A stretch of 64,000 nucleotides of DNA from CAVQEK01 sp964596645 (GTDB taxonomy: Bacteria > Bacteroidota > Bacteroidia > Cytophagales > Cyclobacteriaceae): NCBI GenBank assembly GCA_964596645.1, contig CAZQVB010000006.1:1-64000 (forward strand), given 5' to 3'. Shown in pieces: positions 17,121-25,411 of this stretch. The position numbers and the translations under genes are program-made. The number at the start of each line of letters is the position of its first letter. Position 1 is the first letter of the stretch. The notes under the pieces were generated by a model, which was not told the origin of the DNA, made no database searches, and saw only the letters and a list, made by a program, of their open reading frames with translations.

Positions 17121-17261
17121 ATGGGAAAAGGAGATAAAAAAACGAAAAAAGGAAAAATCAGTAAGGGTTCATATGGCGTGCGGCGCCCCAAGCCGGGTGG
17201 CACGGCGTTTCCGGCAAAAGACCGCGAAGCAAGACCGGCCAAGGGCAGGAAGAAAATCTAG
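17121..17261 (+). CDS. 30S ribosomal protein bTHX
   Basis: A 46-residue, very basic protein, MGKGDKKTKKGKISKGSYGV followed by RRPKPGG and a Lys/Arg-rich end. The opening matches bTHX (Thx) of Thermus, MGKGDRRTRRGKIWRGTYG, including the GKI.[KR]G.YG core. The family sits at the top of the 30S head and stabilises 16S rRNA contacts; it is found in Thermus and many Bacteroidota. This copy is longer than the Thermus protein by a C-terminal basic extension. A strong palindromic terminator follows 19 bases after the stop. Confidence 0.88.
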   Translation: MGKGDKKTKKGKISKGSYGVRRPKPGGTAFPAKDREARPAKGRKKI

Positions 17262-17280
17262 TTACGGCCGCTGGTCAATA

Positions 17281-17320
17281 CAAATAAGGCAGGCAATCGC
17301 GCGATTGCCTGCCTTATTTG
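17281..17320. terminator. Bidirectional terminator, 40-bp perfect palindrome
   Basis: The left arm CAAATAAGGCAGGCAATCGC and its exact reverse complement follow one another with no spacer, giving 20 perfect pairs. T and A runs at the edges suit termination from both sides. It lies between the bTHX gene and the convergent MFS gene. Confidence 0.8.
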
Positions 17321-17341
17321 TGTAAGGCTAATCCAGCGCTG

Positions 17342-18568
17342 CTATACCTCGGTAGGCACGTGTTCAGTGCGCTGGCTGTTTTTCTGCCAGAAGAAAAAGA
17401 TGATGAACAGCACGATCAATATAGCGGGGAAAGCCACCATTTTTTCCAGTGTTTCCTGCCCTGCTGCCAGCTCCAGAGCATCGCCGGTATAGCCTGCAGC
17501 GGCATATTCTGCCCGGTCACTATCAATCCAGCTGCCGATGATGGGCTGGAATATTGAAGATGAAAACATGCCGACCGCGCCTATGATCGACATGCCCAAA
17601 GCACTGCTCAACGGCACCCTTTGTGCCACGGCGCCGACCATTACGGGCCAGAAGTAGCAAATACCAAGGGCATAAACAACAGCCGCAACATAAGCCATAG
17701 CGCCGGTAACAGTGCTGAACAAGTAAATGCCTATAGTTGCCAGTATCGCTCCAGCCAACAGCACGCCTGTTTGACCTAGCTTGCCCACCACCGGGCCGGC
17801 AAAAAATCGCCCGACTGCCATAAGGCCTGTAGTAAGCGCCAGAATGATCATGGGTTCAGCGCCGCTGCTGCTCAGTATAATGCTCACCCACTGTTGCGGG
17901 CCAAACTCTGAAATGGCTGTAAGAAACATGGCCAGGATCAGAAAAAGATAGACAGGGCTCAGCATAGCCTTAAAATTCTCGCGTAGAGAGGAGGCGCCGG
18001 CTACCTTCGGCTCCGGGAATGTTTTGCCGAAGAACAGTATGGCGTAGATAACGGTGGGGATCATAAGCACCCACATTTGTGCCTCCCAGTTGAAGCCAAA
18101 GTCAGTCATGAACTTTGACACCAACGCTCCAATAACAATACCGCCTGGAAACCACATGTGAAAGCGGTTCAGCATTTTGTTCATGGTGACGCCCGAGTAC
18201 ATGTCGGCGATCATCGGGTTGCACGCTGCCTCTGTACAGCCATTGCCAAAGCCAATAAAAAGCGTAGAGATAAGAAGCGTGACATAGCCGCCGGCATAAA
18301 TGGTAAGCAATATGCCCAGCGTATGGGCGAAGAATGCCACAAGCATAATGTTGCGCGGGCCAAAGGTGTGGTATACCAGGCCGCCTATTACCATTGAGAT
18401 GGGAAAACCGAGGAACCACATGGAGTTGATGAAACCGAGCTGCTCTGCCGTGAGGCCAAATTCGTTGGCCAGCTCTGGTAGTATACCCGCTCTGATGGAA
18501 AAGGAAAAAGCGGTGGTGATCAGCGCAAAGCAACTCCCGTAAAATAGGGCGTTTTTGTTAACGTTCAT
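17342..18568 (-). CDS. MFS transporter
   Basis: A 408-residue protein with twelve predicted membrane helices and the layout of sugar-type major facilitator carriers. Helix 1 reads CFALITTAFSFSIRAGILPE, and the loop after helix 2 has GLVYHTFGPRN. Other landmarks are FIGFGNGCTEAACNPMIADM and FHMWFPGGIVIGALV. The E-A-CNP and H-x-WFP motifs resemble carriers of the FucP/NagP-like group, so a sugar or sugar-acid substrate is plausible. It is convergent with bTHX and divergent from the YiiX-like gene. Confidence 0.85.
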   Translation of the reverse strand: MNVNKNALFYGSCFALITTAFSFSIRAGILPELANEFGLTAEQLGFINSMWFLGFPISMVIGGLVYHTFGPRNIMLVAFFAHTLGILLTIYAGGYVTLLISTLFIGFGNGCTEAACNPMIADMYSGVTMNKMLNRFHMWFPGGIVIGALVSKFMTDFGFNWEAQMWVLMIPTVIYAILFFGKTFPEPKVAGASSLRENFKAMLSPVYLFLILAMFLTAISEFGPQQWVSIILSSSGAEPMIILALTTGLMAVGRFFAGPVVGKLGQTGVLLAGAILATIGIYLFSTVTGAMAYVAAVVYALGICYFWPVMVGAVAQRVPLSSALGMSIIGAVGMFSSSIFQPIIGSWIDSDRAEYAAAGYTGDALELAAGQETLEKMVAFPAILIVLFIIFFFWQKNSQRTEHVPTEV

Positions 18569-18636
18569 TGATTTCGGGTTTTATGGGTGACTGAAAAAAG
18601 TTTACATAATTTAAAAATGCAGTTTTGCAGGACTGC

Positions 18637-18644
18637 TAAATTTG
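18637..18644 (+). promoter_or_regulatory. Candidate -7 element for the YiiX-like gene
   Basis: TAAATTTG matches TAnnTTTG, 65 bases before the start codon at 18709; no convincing -33 partner. Confidence 0.35.
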
Positions 18645-18708
18645 CAGGCGGCAAAATACCCATTTAGGCAGAATATTGCTGTTGATCTGAAAAAAATATC
18701 CATCCGGA

Positions 18709-19386
18709 ATGACTGTGATTTCACATACAATTAGCCTCTGGCTTTGCCTCACAGGGCTGTTTCTCTTGCTGGCATGGCCCGTGCCGGCCCAGACGAAGCA
18801 CACCTATCAATTGCTGCCCGGCGATCTTCTCTTTCAGGATACCGACTGCGGGCCCTATTGCGAGGCGATCCGCACCGTAACCGATGGCTATGCCGGCAGG
18901 GACTTTACGCATGTGGGCATGGTGCTTTTGCATAGCGATACACTCATGGTAGTCGAGGCAGTCAGTGAGGGCGTCGTTCTTACGCCTCTTGCGGAATTTA
19001 TCAGTCGCAGCAGCTTACCAGGCGGCAAGTCCGATGTGCTGGTAGGGAGGCTGCTGCCCGATTTTCAGCCCGTGCTGCCTTCGGCAATGGAGGAGGCCCT
19101 GCAATTAGTGGGCAGCAAATATGATGGGTTGTTTGATGCTTCAGATGACGATTACTACTGTTCAGAGCTGCTGTATGAAGTGTTTAAAAGAAGCAACAAG
19201 GACATGCCACTCTTCAAGCTGGCACCAATGACTTTCATAGATCCTGCTACCGGCGCCGTCTTTCCCATTTGGCAGCAGTATTTCGACCGGCTTGGCGTGC
19301 CTGTGCCAGAAGGCCAATTGGGCATCAATCCCGGTGCCATGAGTCGTTCGGGGCTGATCAGCATCGTACACGACTACAGCCACTAG
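18709..19386 (+). CDS. YiiX/YebB-like NlpC/P60 superfamily cysteine hydrolase
   Basis: A 225-residue exported protein (signal peptide about residues 1-28, ending PVPAQ). LLPGDLLFQDTDCGPYCEAI opens the domain, FTHVGMVLL supplies the candidate catalytic His68, and DDYYCSELLYEVF the candidate nucleophile Cys151. This His-before-Cys order is the permuted papain-like fold of YiiX/YebB and LRAT-like proteins. Relatives act on cell-wall peptides or lipids; no substrate can be assigned. It stands alone, with an EEP hydrolase gene 108 bases downstream on the same strand. Confidence 0.82.
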   Translation: MTVISHTISLWLCLTGLFLLLAWPVPAQTKHTYQLLPGDLLFQDTDCGPYCEAIRTVTDGYAGRDFTHVGMVLLHSDTLMVVEAVSEGVVLTPLAEFISRSSLPGGKSDVLVGRLLPDFQPVLPSAMEEALQLVGSKYDGLFDASDDDYYCSELLYEVFKRSNKDMPLFKLAPMTFIDPATGAVFPIWQQYFDRLGVPVPEGQLGINPGAMSRSGLISIVHDYSH

Positions 19387-19494
19387 CAACGTAAGCAGGG
19401 ATCTCTGCTGAAACAGAAACAGGTTGATTTTACTTAAGAATACTCAGAGTGCCGAACGATTCGGCGACAAGTAAAGACGGATAAACAAATCGCT

Positions 19495-20328
19495 ATGGTA
19501 CATCTTTTTCTAATTATGATGGGGCTCATGTCGCATACAGAACCGGACACAGTGCCGGCGGAGGCCGTAAAAATTATGACCTTCAACATACGCTACGGCA
19601 CTGCCAGAGACGGAGAAAACTCATGGTCGAACAGGAGGGAGCAGGTTTTCCATACCATACGCAGTGAGGCGCCGGACTTTGCCTGTCTGCAGGAAGCGGT
19701 TCGCTTTCAAATAACTGAGACAGACAGTGCGCTGGCAGCGTACAAACACATAGGCCGCACACGCGAAGCCGATGATAAGGGTGAGGCCACACCGATATTT
19801 TACAATGCCACCCACTGGTCGTGTCAGGACAGTGGCACGTTCTGGTTGTCAGAGACACCGCAGGTGGAAGCTTCCATTTCGTGGCAGGCACAACTGCCGC
19901 GCATTGCCACCTGGGGCAAATTTGAGCACCGGTCATCTGGCCGGGAAATCTTCGTGTACAACACGCATTTCTCGCACGTGTCGGAGGAGGCACGCATGAA
20001 GAGTGCGGCGCTCATTGCCAGCCATATTGCTGCCCATACAGGCAACATACCCACCGTGCTGGCCGGCGACTTCAATGCCGCGGAAGAAAGTGCCGCCATA
20101 CGTACATTGAAGCAAAGCCTCGTGGACACCTACAGGCAGGTAAACCGGTCGGCTCCCGGTGAAACCTACTTTGGCTGGGAGCCTCACATACTCGGTACCG
20201 GCCGTAGAATCGATTACATTTTTGCCAAGCCCACCGCCACAGTCCTCGATGCACGTGTGCTCGAAGAATCCATCAACGGACGCTACCCCAGCGACCATAA
20301 TCCGGTAGTGGTGGAGCTGGCTTTCTAA
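19495..20328 (+). CDS. Endonuclease/exonuclease/phosphatase family protein
   Basis: A 277-residue metal-dependent phosphodiesterase of the EEP (DNase I-like) fold. The conserved blocks appear in order: MTFNIRYGTARDGENSW, PDFACLQEAV, VYNTHFSHVSEEAR, VLAGDFNAAEES and the terminal PSDHNPVVVEL. A short N-terminal hydrophobic stretch could be a signal peptide, so the protein may be exported. In Bacteroidota, such proteins beside glycan genes often act on phosphorylated sugars or lipids. The substrate is not clear here. Confidence 0.88.
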   Translation: MVHLFLIMMGLMSHTEPDTVPAEAVKIMTFNIRYGTARDGENSWSNRREQVFHTIRSEAPDFACLQEAVRFQITETDSALAAYKHIGRTREADDKGEATPIFYNATHWSCQDSGTFWLSETPQVEASISWQAQLPRIATWGKFEHRSSGREIFVYNTHFSHVSEEARMKSAALIASHIAAHTGNIPTVLAGDFNAAEESAAIRTLKQSLVDTYRQVNRSAPGETYFGWEPHILGTGRRIDYIFAKPTATVLDARVLEESINGRYPSDHNPVVVELAF

Positions 20329-20383
20329 ATTTTTCTTCATAGGCACACATACACAAAGCTTTTCAGGAAGAGTTTCGTAGCGC

Positions 20384-20442
20384 TGTCAGCCAACAATTCT
20401 GGCTGACAATAGTCTCTATAATCGACCATTCTCTGTAATCGA
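20384..20442 (+). promoter_or_regulatory. Hairpin and direct repeat upstream of flavodoxin-like gene
   Basis: TGTCAGCCA (20384-20392) and TGGCTGACA (20400-20408) form a perfect 9-bp stem with a 7-base loop. Right after it, TCTCTATAATCGA and TCTCTGTAATCGA repeat with a 17-base period. The hairpin has no U run, so an operator or mRNA structure seems as likely as a terminator. Confidence 0.4.
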
Positions 20443-20456
20443 AAACTACAAACACC

Positions 20457-21218
20457 ATGACCAGCAGCGATGCAAGCAACCAAACCAATACTTCTGGGCC
20501 CATGGAGAATCAATGGGATTTTTCTGGCCTGAAGGCTCTTTTCATCAATTGCACACTAAAGAAAAGCGGAGACACCTCCAACACGGAAGGATTGATGGCC
20601 ATCTCACGCCACATCATGGAAAAAAATAAGGTGCATACCGAGCTGCTGCGCCCGGTAGACTACCAAATACCACCCGGCATATATCCCGACATGCGGGAGC
20701 AAGGCTACGAGGTTGACGACTGGCCCGACATTTTCCAGAAAGTGATATATGCCGATATACTTGTGATTGGCACACCCATATGGCTGGGCGAGAAATCCTC
20801 CATCTGCACCAAGGTGATTGAGCGGCTTTATGCCCATTCCTCACAAACCAATGAAAAAGGGCAGTCTGTGTTTTATGGGAAAGCAGGAGGCTGTGTAGTG
20901 ACCGGCAACGAAGACGGGATCAAGCATTGCTCCATGAATCTTTTGTATTCGTTGCAGCATTTGGGCTACACCATTCCCCCAAACAGCGACTGTGGCTGGA
21001 TCGGCGAAGCTGGCCCCGGCCCCTCTTACCTCGATGAAGGATCAGGCGGGCCCGAAAATGATTTCACCAACAGAAACACCACTTTTATGACCTGGAATCT
21101 GCTTCACCTGGCGCGCATGCTGAAGGATGCCGGTGGCATTCCCGGCTTCGGCAATCAGCCCGAGAAGTGGAGCGATGGCCACAGGTTTGGCTTTGAAAAA
21201 GTGCACTCCACCAGCTAA
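20457..21218 (+). CDS. Flavodoxin family / NADPH-dependent FMN reductase-like protein
   Basis: A 253-residue protein. After a polar leader of about 30 residues the flavin-binding fold starts with ALFINCTLKKSGDTSNTEGL, in the phosphate-loop position, followed by ADILVIGTPIWLGEKSS and GKAGGCVVTGNEDGIKH, the pattern of NADPH:FMN reductases. It probably binds FMN and carries out an NAD(P)H-dependent reduction. It is monocistronic, with a hairpin and a direct repeat in the upstream region that may control it. Confidence 0.82.
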   Translation: MTSSDASNQTNTSGPMENQWDFSGLKALFINCTLKKSGDTSNTEGLMAISRHIMEKNKVHTELLRPVDYQIPPGIYPDMREQGYEVDDWPDIFQKVIYADILVIGTPIWLGEKSSICTKVIERLYAHSSQTNEKGQSVFYGKAGGCVVTGNEDGIKHCSMNLLYSLQHLGYTIPPNSDCGWIGEAGPGPSYLDEGSGGPENDFTNRNTTFMTWNLLHLARMLKDAGGIPGFGNQPEKWSDGHRFGFEKVHSTS

Positions 21219-21328
21219 CATTAAGATTGAAAACCGAAATCCAATCTCTACCATCCCAAAAGCCCTCATCTGAAATGCACAAATAAAATCCCCCGTCCGC
21301 ATTCATCTTTTATCGCTATTTTAGCCCG

Positions 21329-22225
21329 ATGCTTGCCAATATTGATATATATGAGTTGCCCGACGACGCGCAACACACCCACTTTCACATCTATGAGGTG
21401 CGTGGCGCCACCATTCAAAACAAAACATATCCGCACAAAACAGACCGGCCACACCGGCACCGGTATTATGAAATATGCGTATTCGTAAATGGTGCCGGCC
21501 GCCACGAGATCGATTTCAAGACGCACAGCATACATTCGCACAGTGTGCATTTTATCACGCCGGGGCAGGTGCACCTCATCTCGCGCGAAGAAGATTACCA
21601 CGGCTATCTCCTGGTTTTTTCGAAAGACTTTTACAGCCTGGGCGCCTACACACCGGCGGGCGTCACCGATTTTCCGCTATTCGACAACCACACGCAAGTG
21701 CCCATACTCAACCTTCGTGAGCAGGAGTTTGAAACTTTGCTCGGGCTAATCGGGCAACTCAAAAAAGAGTACCTGGCCAATGAAGATTTTTCCCTGGAAA
21801 TACTGCGCAGCTACCTGCATATATTCCTGTTGAAGTGCCGGGTATACCATCTGCACTACCATGCCGAGCGGGAGAAGCTTCACCACCCGCACTACGAGCA
21901 GGTGCGGCAGTTCAAGGCGATGGTAGAAGCACAATTCAGCAAAGTACACCTGGTAAAAGATTATGCCGATCAGTTGGCCGTAACGCCCGTAAGCCTCAAC
22001 AAGCATGTGAAAAGCATCACAGGCACTACCGCCAGCGAATTTATCATAGACCGCCTGGTGCTGGAGGCCAAGCGACTGCTTATGTACACCGATCTTTCCA
22101 ATAAAGAAATCGCCTATCGCATGTCGTACGACGACCCGTCTTACTTCAGCAGAATATTCAAAAAGAAGACCGGGCTCACGCCGACAGAGTTCAAGGAGCG
22201 CATGCACAAAAAGTACCAGCTTTGA
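21329..22225 (+). CDS. AraC family transcriptional regulator
   Basis: A 298-residue regulator. The N-terminal part has cupin features (RPHRHRYYEICVFVNGAGRH, HFITPGQVHLI) and probably binds a ligand. The C-terminal 100 residues are the double helix-turn-helix: VKDYADQLAVTPVSLNKHVK, then SNKEIAYRMSYDDPSYFSRI and FKKKTGLTPTEF. It lies 171 bases upstream of the GH88-led operon on the same strand and is the most likely controller of that operon, by position only. Confidence 0.9.
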   Translation: MLANIDIYELPDDAQHTHFHIYEVRGATIQNKTYPHKTDRPHRHRYYEICVFVNGAGRHEIDFKTHSIHSHSVHFITPGQVHLISREEDYHGYLLVFSKDFYSLGAYTPAGVTDFPLFDNHTQVPILNLREQEFETLLGLIGQLKKEYLANEDFSLEILRSYLHIFLLKCRVYHLHYHAEREKLHHPHYEQVRQFKAMVEAQFSKVHLVKDYADQLAVTPVSLNKHVKSITGTTASEFIIDRLVLEAKRLLMYTDLSNKEIAYRMSYDDPSYFSRIFKKKTGLTPTEFKERMHKKYQL

Positions 22226-22396
22226 CGGAAAATATCCATTTTTCTCTCCTGGGGCATCATTTAGTTTTGAAAACACATTAACAGCTGAGCGCCTGTACCG
22301 GCGTGTAGTCTCTGCCAATGTTTATGACGCTATCTCAATCGCTATTGCCTGTTAGATTTTTTCGTTCGGCAATAATCCAATTTCAAAGCCCATACC

Positions 22397-23776
22397 ATGA
22401 AAATTAATTTTGAACTGCAAGCCGAAGATTTAAAGCAGCCTCTGGCTAAGTTCTGGGAACTCTCCGGAGATAAAATCCGCAACATCGAAAAGCGATATGA
22501 CCCGGCAAAGGGCTCACCGGTATTTACTGTAGAAGGAAAATACACCACCCGTGGCTGGACCGAGTGGACACAGGGATTTCAATATGGCTCTGCCATACTG
22601 CAATACGATGCCGCGGGCGATGACTACTTTTTGCATTCAGGTCGTGAAAATACGGTGAAACATATGGCGCCGCACGTAAGCCACATAGGCGTGCACGACC
22701 ATGGTTTCAACAACATAAGCACGTATGGCAACCTGCTGCGCCTGATGCGTGAGGGCAAAATAGAAGACCACCAATGGGAGCGTAATTTTTACGAATTGGC
22801 CCTCAAAATATCCGGTGCTGTGCAGGCCAGCCGCTGGACCAGCATTCCAGATGGTGGCTTTATTTATTCCTTCAACGGGCCCCACAGCCTGTTTGTCGAC
22901 ACCATACGATCATGCCGCATATTGATGCTCAGCCATGCGCTGGGCCACGTGCTGCAGGCCGAGAACGATGTGCGCATCAACTTGCTGAAGCGTGCGCTCC
23001 AGCACATCAAAGCCACGGCCGATTACTCGGTTTACTACGGCGAAGGCCGCGACTACTACGATGCCTGGGGCCGCACCGTGCACGAGTGCATCTTCAATAC
23101 AGTAGATGGCAATTTCAGGAGCCCAAATGCACAGCAAGGCTACACCGGTCGCTCTACTTGGACGCGCGGACTGGCCTGGGCCATGTGCGGCTTTGCCGAA
23201 GAACTGGAAATGTTGGAAATGTTTGATGATGAAGCCCTCGCGGCATATAGCCAACGACGCACCATAGAAGACTTCATGCTAAAAGCGGCCAGAGCCACCT
23301 GCGATTTTTACATAGAGAACACGCCGCTCGACGGTATACCATATTGGGACACCGGCGCGCCGCTGTTGCACAAAATGGGCGATTATCTGTCGCGGCCTGC
23401 CGATCCGTACAACGACTATGAACCCGTAGATAGTTCGGCAGCGGCCATTGGCGCACAAGGCCTTTTGCGCCTGGGGCGCTATTTACAGCAAAAAGGCGCC
23501 ACAGACGAGGGTAATAAATACTGGCAGGCCGGCCTCACCGTGCTGCACTCCATGCTTCAGGAACCCTACCTCAGCACGCACAGCGAACACCAGGGTTTAA
23601 TCCTGCATTCCATCTACCACCAGCCCAATGGCTGGGACCATGTGCCTGCCGGCAAAAAAATAGCCTCCGGAGAGTCCAGCATGTGGGGCGACTACCACGC
23701 CCGTGAAGTGGCCCTGTACATGCAGCGCGTGATAGAAGGCGGCCGGTATTACACATTTTTCAACTGCCTGCCATGA
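22397..23776 (+). CDS. Glycoside hydrolase family 88-like (unsaturated glucuronyl hydrolase type)
   Basis: A 459-residue (alpha/alpha)6 barrel. Typical GH88 blocks are present: GYTGRSTWTRGLAWAMCGFA, YEPVDSSAAAIGAQGLLRLG, SEHQGLILHSIYHQPNGWDH and SSMWGDYHAREVALYM. GH88 enzymes remove the 4,5-unsaturated uronic acid left by polysaccharide lyases, by hydration of the double bond. No lyase is in the window, so its substrate comes from elsewhere. No signal peptide is evident, so it is probably cytoplasmic and acts on imported oligosaccharides. It starts a tightly packed operon: its stop overlaps the next start (ATGA). Confidence 0.85.
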   Translation: MKINFELQAEDLKQPLAKFWELSGDKIRNIEKRYDPAKGSPVFTVEGKYTTRGWTEWTQGFQYGSAILQYDAAGDDYFLHSGRENTVKHMAPHVSHIGVHDHGFNNISTYGNLLRLMREGKIEDHQWERNFYELALKISGAVQASRWTSIPDGGFIYSFNGPHSLFVDTIRSCRILMLSHALGHVLQAENDVRINLLKRALQHIKATADYSVYYGEGRDYYDAWGRTVHECIFNTVDGNFRSPNAQQGYTGRSTWTRGLAWAMCGFAEELEMLEMFDDEALAAYSQRRTIEDFMLKAARATCDFYIENTPLDGIPYWDTGAPLLHKMGDYLSRPADPYNDYEPVDSSAAAIGAQGLLRLGRYLQQKGATDEGNKYWQAGLTVLHSMLQEPYLSTHSEHQGLILHSIYHQPNGWDHVPAGKKIASGESSMWGDYHAREVALYMQRVIEGGRYYTFFNCLP

Positions 23777-24606
23777 GCCCAAAGCCACACAGCGATCTTT
23801 CCAAACTGTGCATACACACCATCACTACCAAGCCCTGGAGTATAGAAGAGGCAGCAGAGCGATATGCAGCGGCAGGGGTAGGTGGCATATCCGTATGGCG
23901 GCAGTACCTGGAAGGGCGCAACGTGCAACAGACAGGCGACATGCTGCGCAGGCATGGCCTTGAGGTGGTGTCGCTGGTGCGCGGAGGGTTTTTCCCCAAT
24001 ATTTCTTTACAGAAACGTGAAGAAGCCCTGGAAGACAACAAAAAAGCCATAGACGAAGCGGCAGCTATTGGGGCGCCGATGGTGGTGCTGGTATGTGGCG
24101 CAGATCCCGGTCAGTCGCTGGAGACATCGCGCCACCAGATACGCGATGGCATAGGAGCCCTGCTGCCTCAGGCAGAAGCATGTGGGGTACAACTGGCCAT
24201 TGAGCCACTGCACCCCATGTATGCCGATACCCGCTCGGCCATCAACACCCTGGCCCAGGCCAACGACATGGCGGAATATTTCAAATCTGAGTTTGTAGGC
24301 GTGGCGGTCGATGTATATCACCTGTGGTGGGACCCAGCGCTGGAGGAGGAAATTCTCAGATGTGGCAAAAATGGCAATCTACTCGCTTTTCACATCTGCG
24401 ACTGGCTCAGCCCTACCGTCGATCTGCTGAACGACCGCGGGCTGATGGGCGATGGATGTATCGACATAAAAACCATAAGAGGCTGGGTGGAAAAGGCCGG
24501 GTTCAAAGGGTATAATGAAGTTGAAATATTTTCTGACAAGCACTGGGCGGAAGACCAACACCTTTTTTTGAATAAAATCACAGAGGCATACCTTAAACAC
24601 TCCTGA
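23773..24606 (+). CDS. Sugar phosphate isomerase/epimerase (AP endonuclease 2-like TIM barrel)
   Basis: A 277-residue xylose-isomerase-like TIM barrel. Metal-ligand blocks are visible: LAIEPLHPMYADTRSA, GVAVDVYHLWWDP, LLAFHICDWLSP and YNEVEIFSDKHW. Such proteins interconvert keto sugars or epimerise sugar acids with a divalent metal. It overlaps the GH88 stop by 4 bases and precedes the DUF1961 gene by 3, so it is translationally coupled within the operon. Its substrate is probably a uronate or keto sugar derived from the GH88 product, by context. Confidence 0.85.
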   Translation: MSPKPHSDLSKLCIHTITTKPWSIEEAAERYAAAGVGGISVWRQYLEGRNVQQTGDMLRRHGLEVVSLVRGGFFPNISLQKREEALEDNKKAIDEAAAIGAPMVVLVCGADPGQSLETSRHQIRDGIGALLPQAEACGVQLAIEPLHPMYADTRSAINTLAQANDMAEYFKSEFVGVAVDVYHLWWDPALEEEILRCGKNGNLLAFHICDWLSPTVDLLNDRGLMGDGCIDIKTIRGWVEKAGFKGYNEVEIFSDKHWAEDQHLFLNKITEAYLKHS

Positions 24607-24609
24607 CCT

Positions 24610-25404
24610 ATGGCCGCCCGACCGTATGTTTTTTTGCTGGTTTTTTTCATGCTATCCCTTCAGGCAAAAGCCCAGCAAGAGCTGTTCGAAAAACTGAACC
24701 AACTCGAATGGAAGGTTGCCTTTCGCTACAGTGGCAGTGAAGACTGGCAGCAGAAATGGTTTTTGGACGGGCAGCGTGCAGAAATCACCAATATGCCAGA
24801 CGGCATGCTCTTCGAAGCCGGACCAATAGAGCGCGACAATGCCAGCCATGCCGTACTGTGGACAAAGCAAACGTTTCAGGGTGACCTCAAAATTGAGTTT
24901 AACTTCACCCGCATGGACGACATCACCAAATATGTCAATATCATTTATATTCAGGCGAGTGGGGCAGGTCCTGCGCCGTATGTGCAAGACATTGCCGAAT
25001 GGTCTGCACTGCGCACCATTCCTTATATGCGCAGCTACTTTCTGCACATGAACCTCTGGCACGTGAGCTTTGCCGCCTTTGGCAACGAAGAAGGTCCAAA
25101 ACCTGACTATGTGCGCGCAAGGCGCTATCCGGTAGCGCCTGGTGGCAATTTTACCATAGACACACAAGTAGGGGAGTCGTATGACGATACCGGACTTTTT
25201 GAGCCGGGTGTGACACACCATATCACCTTTATAAAAAAAGACAGTATGCTGTACATGAAGGTACAAGGCAATGGCAAGGAGAAAATGTTACACTGGGATT
25301 TTTCGGCGCATGCCCCCTTAAGTGAAGGACGCATAGGCCTGCGGCACATGTGGACGCGATGCAGCAAATACGCCAATTTTGTAGTAAGCACTTTAAACGA
25401 ATAA
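24610..25404 (+). CDS. DUF1961 family exported protein
   Basis: A 264-residue protein with a signal peptide (MAARPYVFLLVFFMLSLQAKAQ). The mature part is beta-rich, with KIEFNFTRMDDITKYVNIIY, SYFLHMNLWHVSFAAF and GRIGLRHMWTRCSKYANF. This matches DUF1961, a concanavalin-like family found in glycan-degradation clusters of Bacteroidota. It probably binds or cleaves an oligosaccharide in the periplasm. The activity is not established for this sequence. Confidence 0.75.
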   Translation: MAARPYVFLLVFFMLSLQAKAQQELFEKLNQLEWKVAFRYSGSEDWQQKWFLDGQRAEITNMPDGMLFEAGPIERDNASHAVLWTKQTFQGDLKIEFNFTRMDDITKYVNIIYIQASGAGPAPYVQDIAEWSALRTIPYMRSYFLHMNLWHVSFAAFGNEEGPKPDYVRARRYPVAPGGNFTIDTQVGESYDDTGLFEPGVTHHITFIKKDSMLYMKVQGNGKEKMLHWDFSAHAPLSEGRIGLRHMWTRCSKYANFVVSTLNE

Positions 25405-25411
25405 GCAAGGA

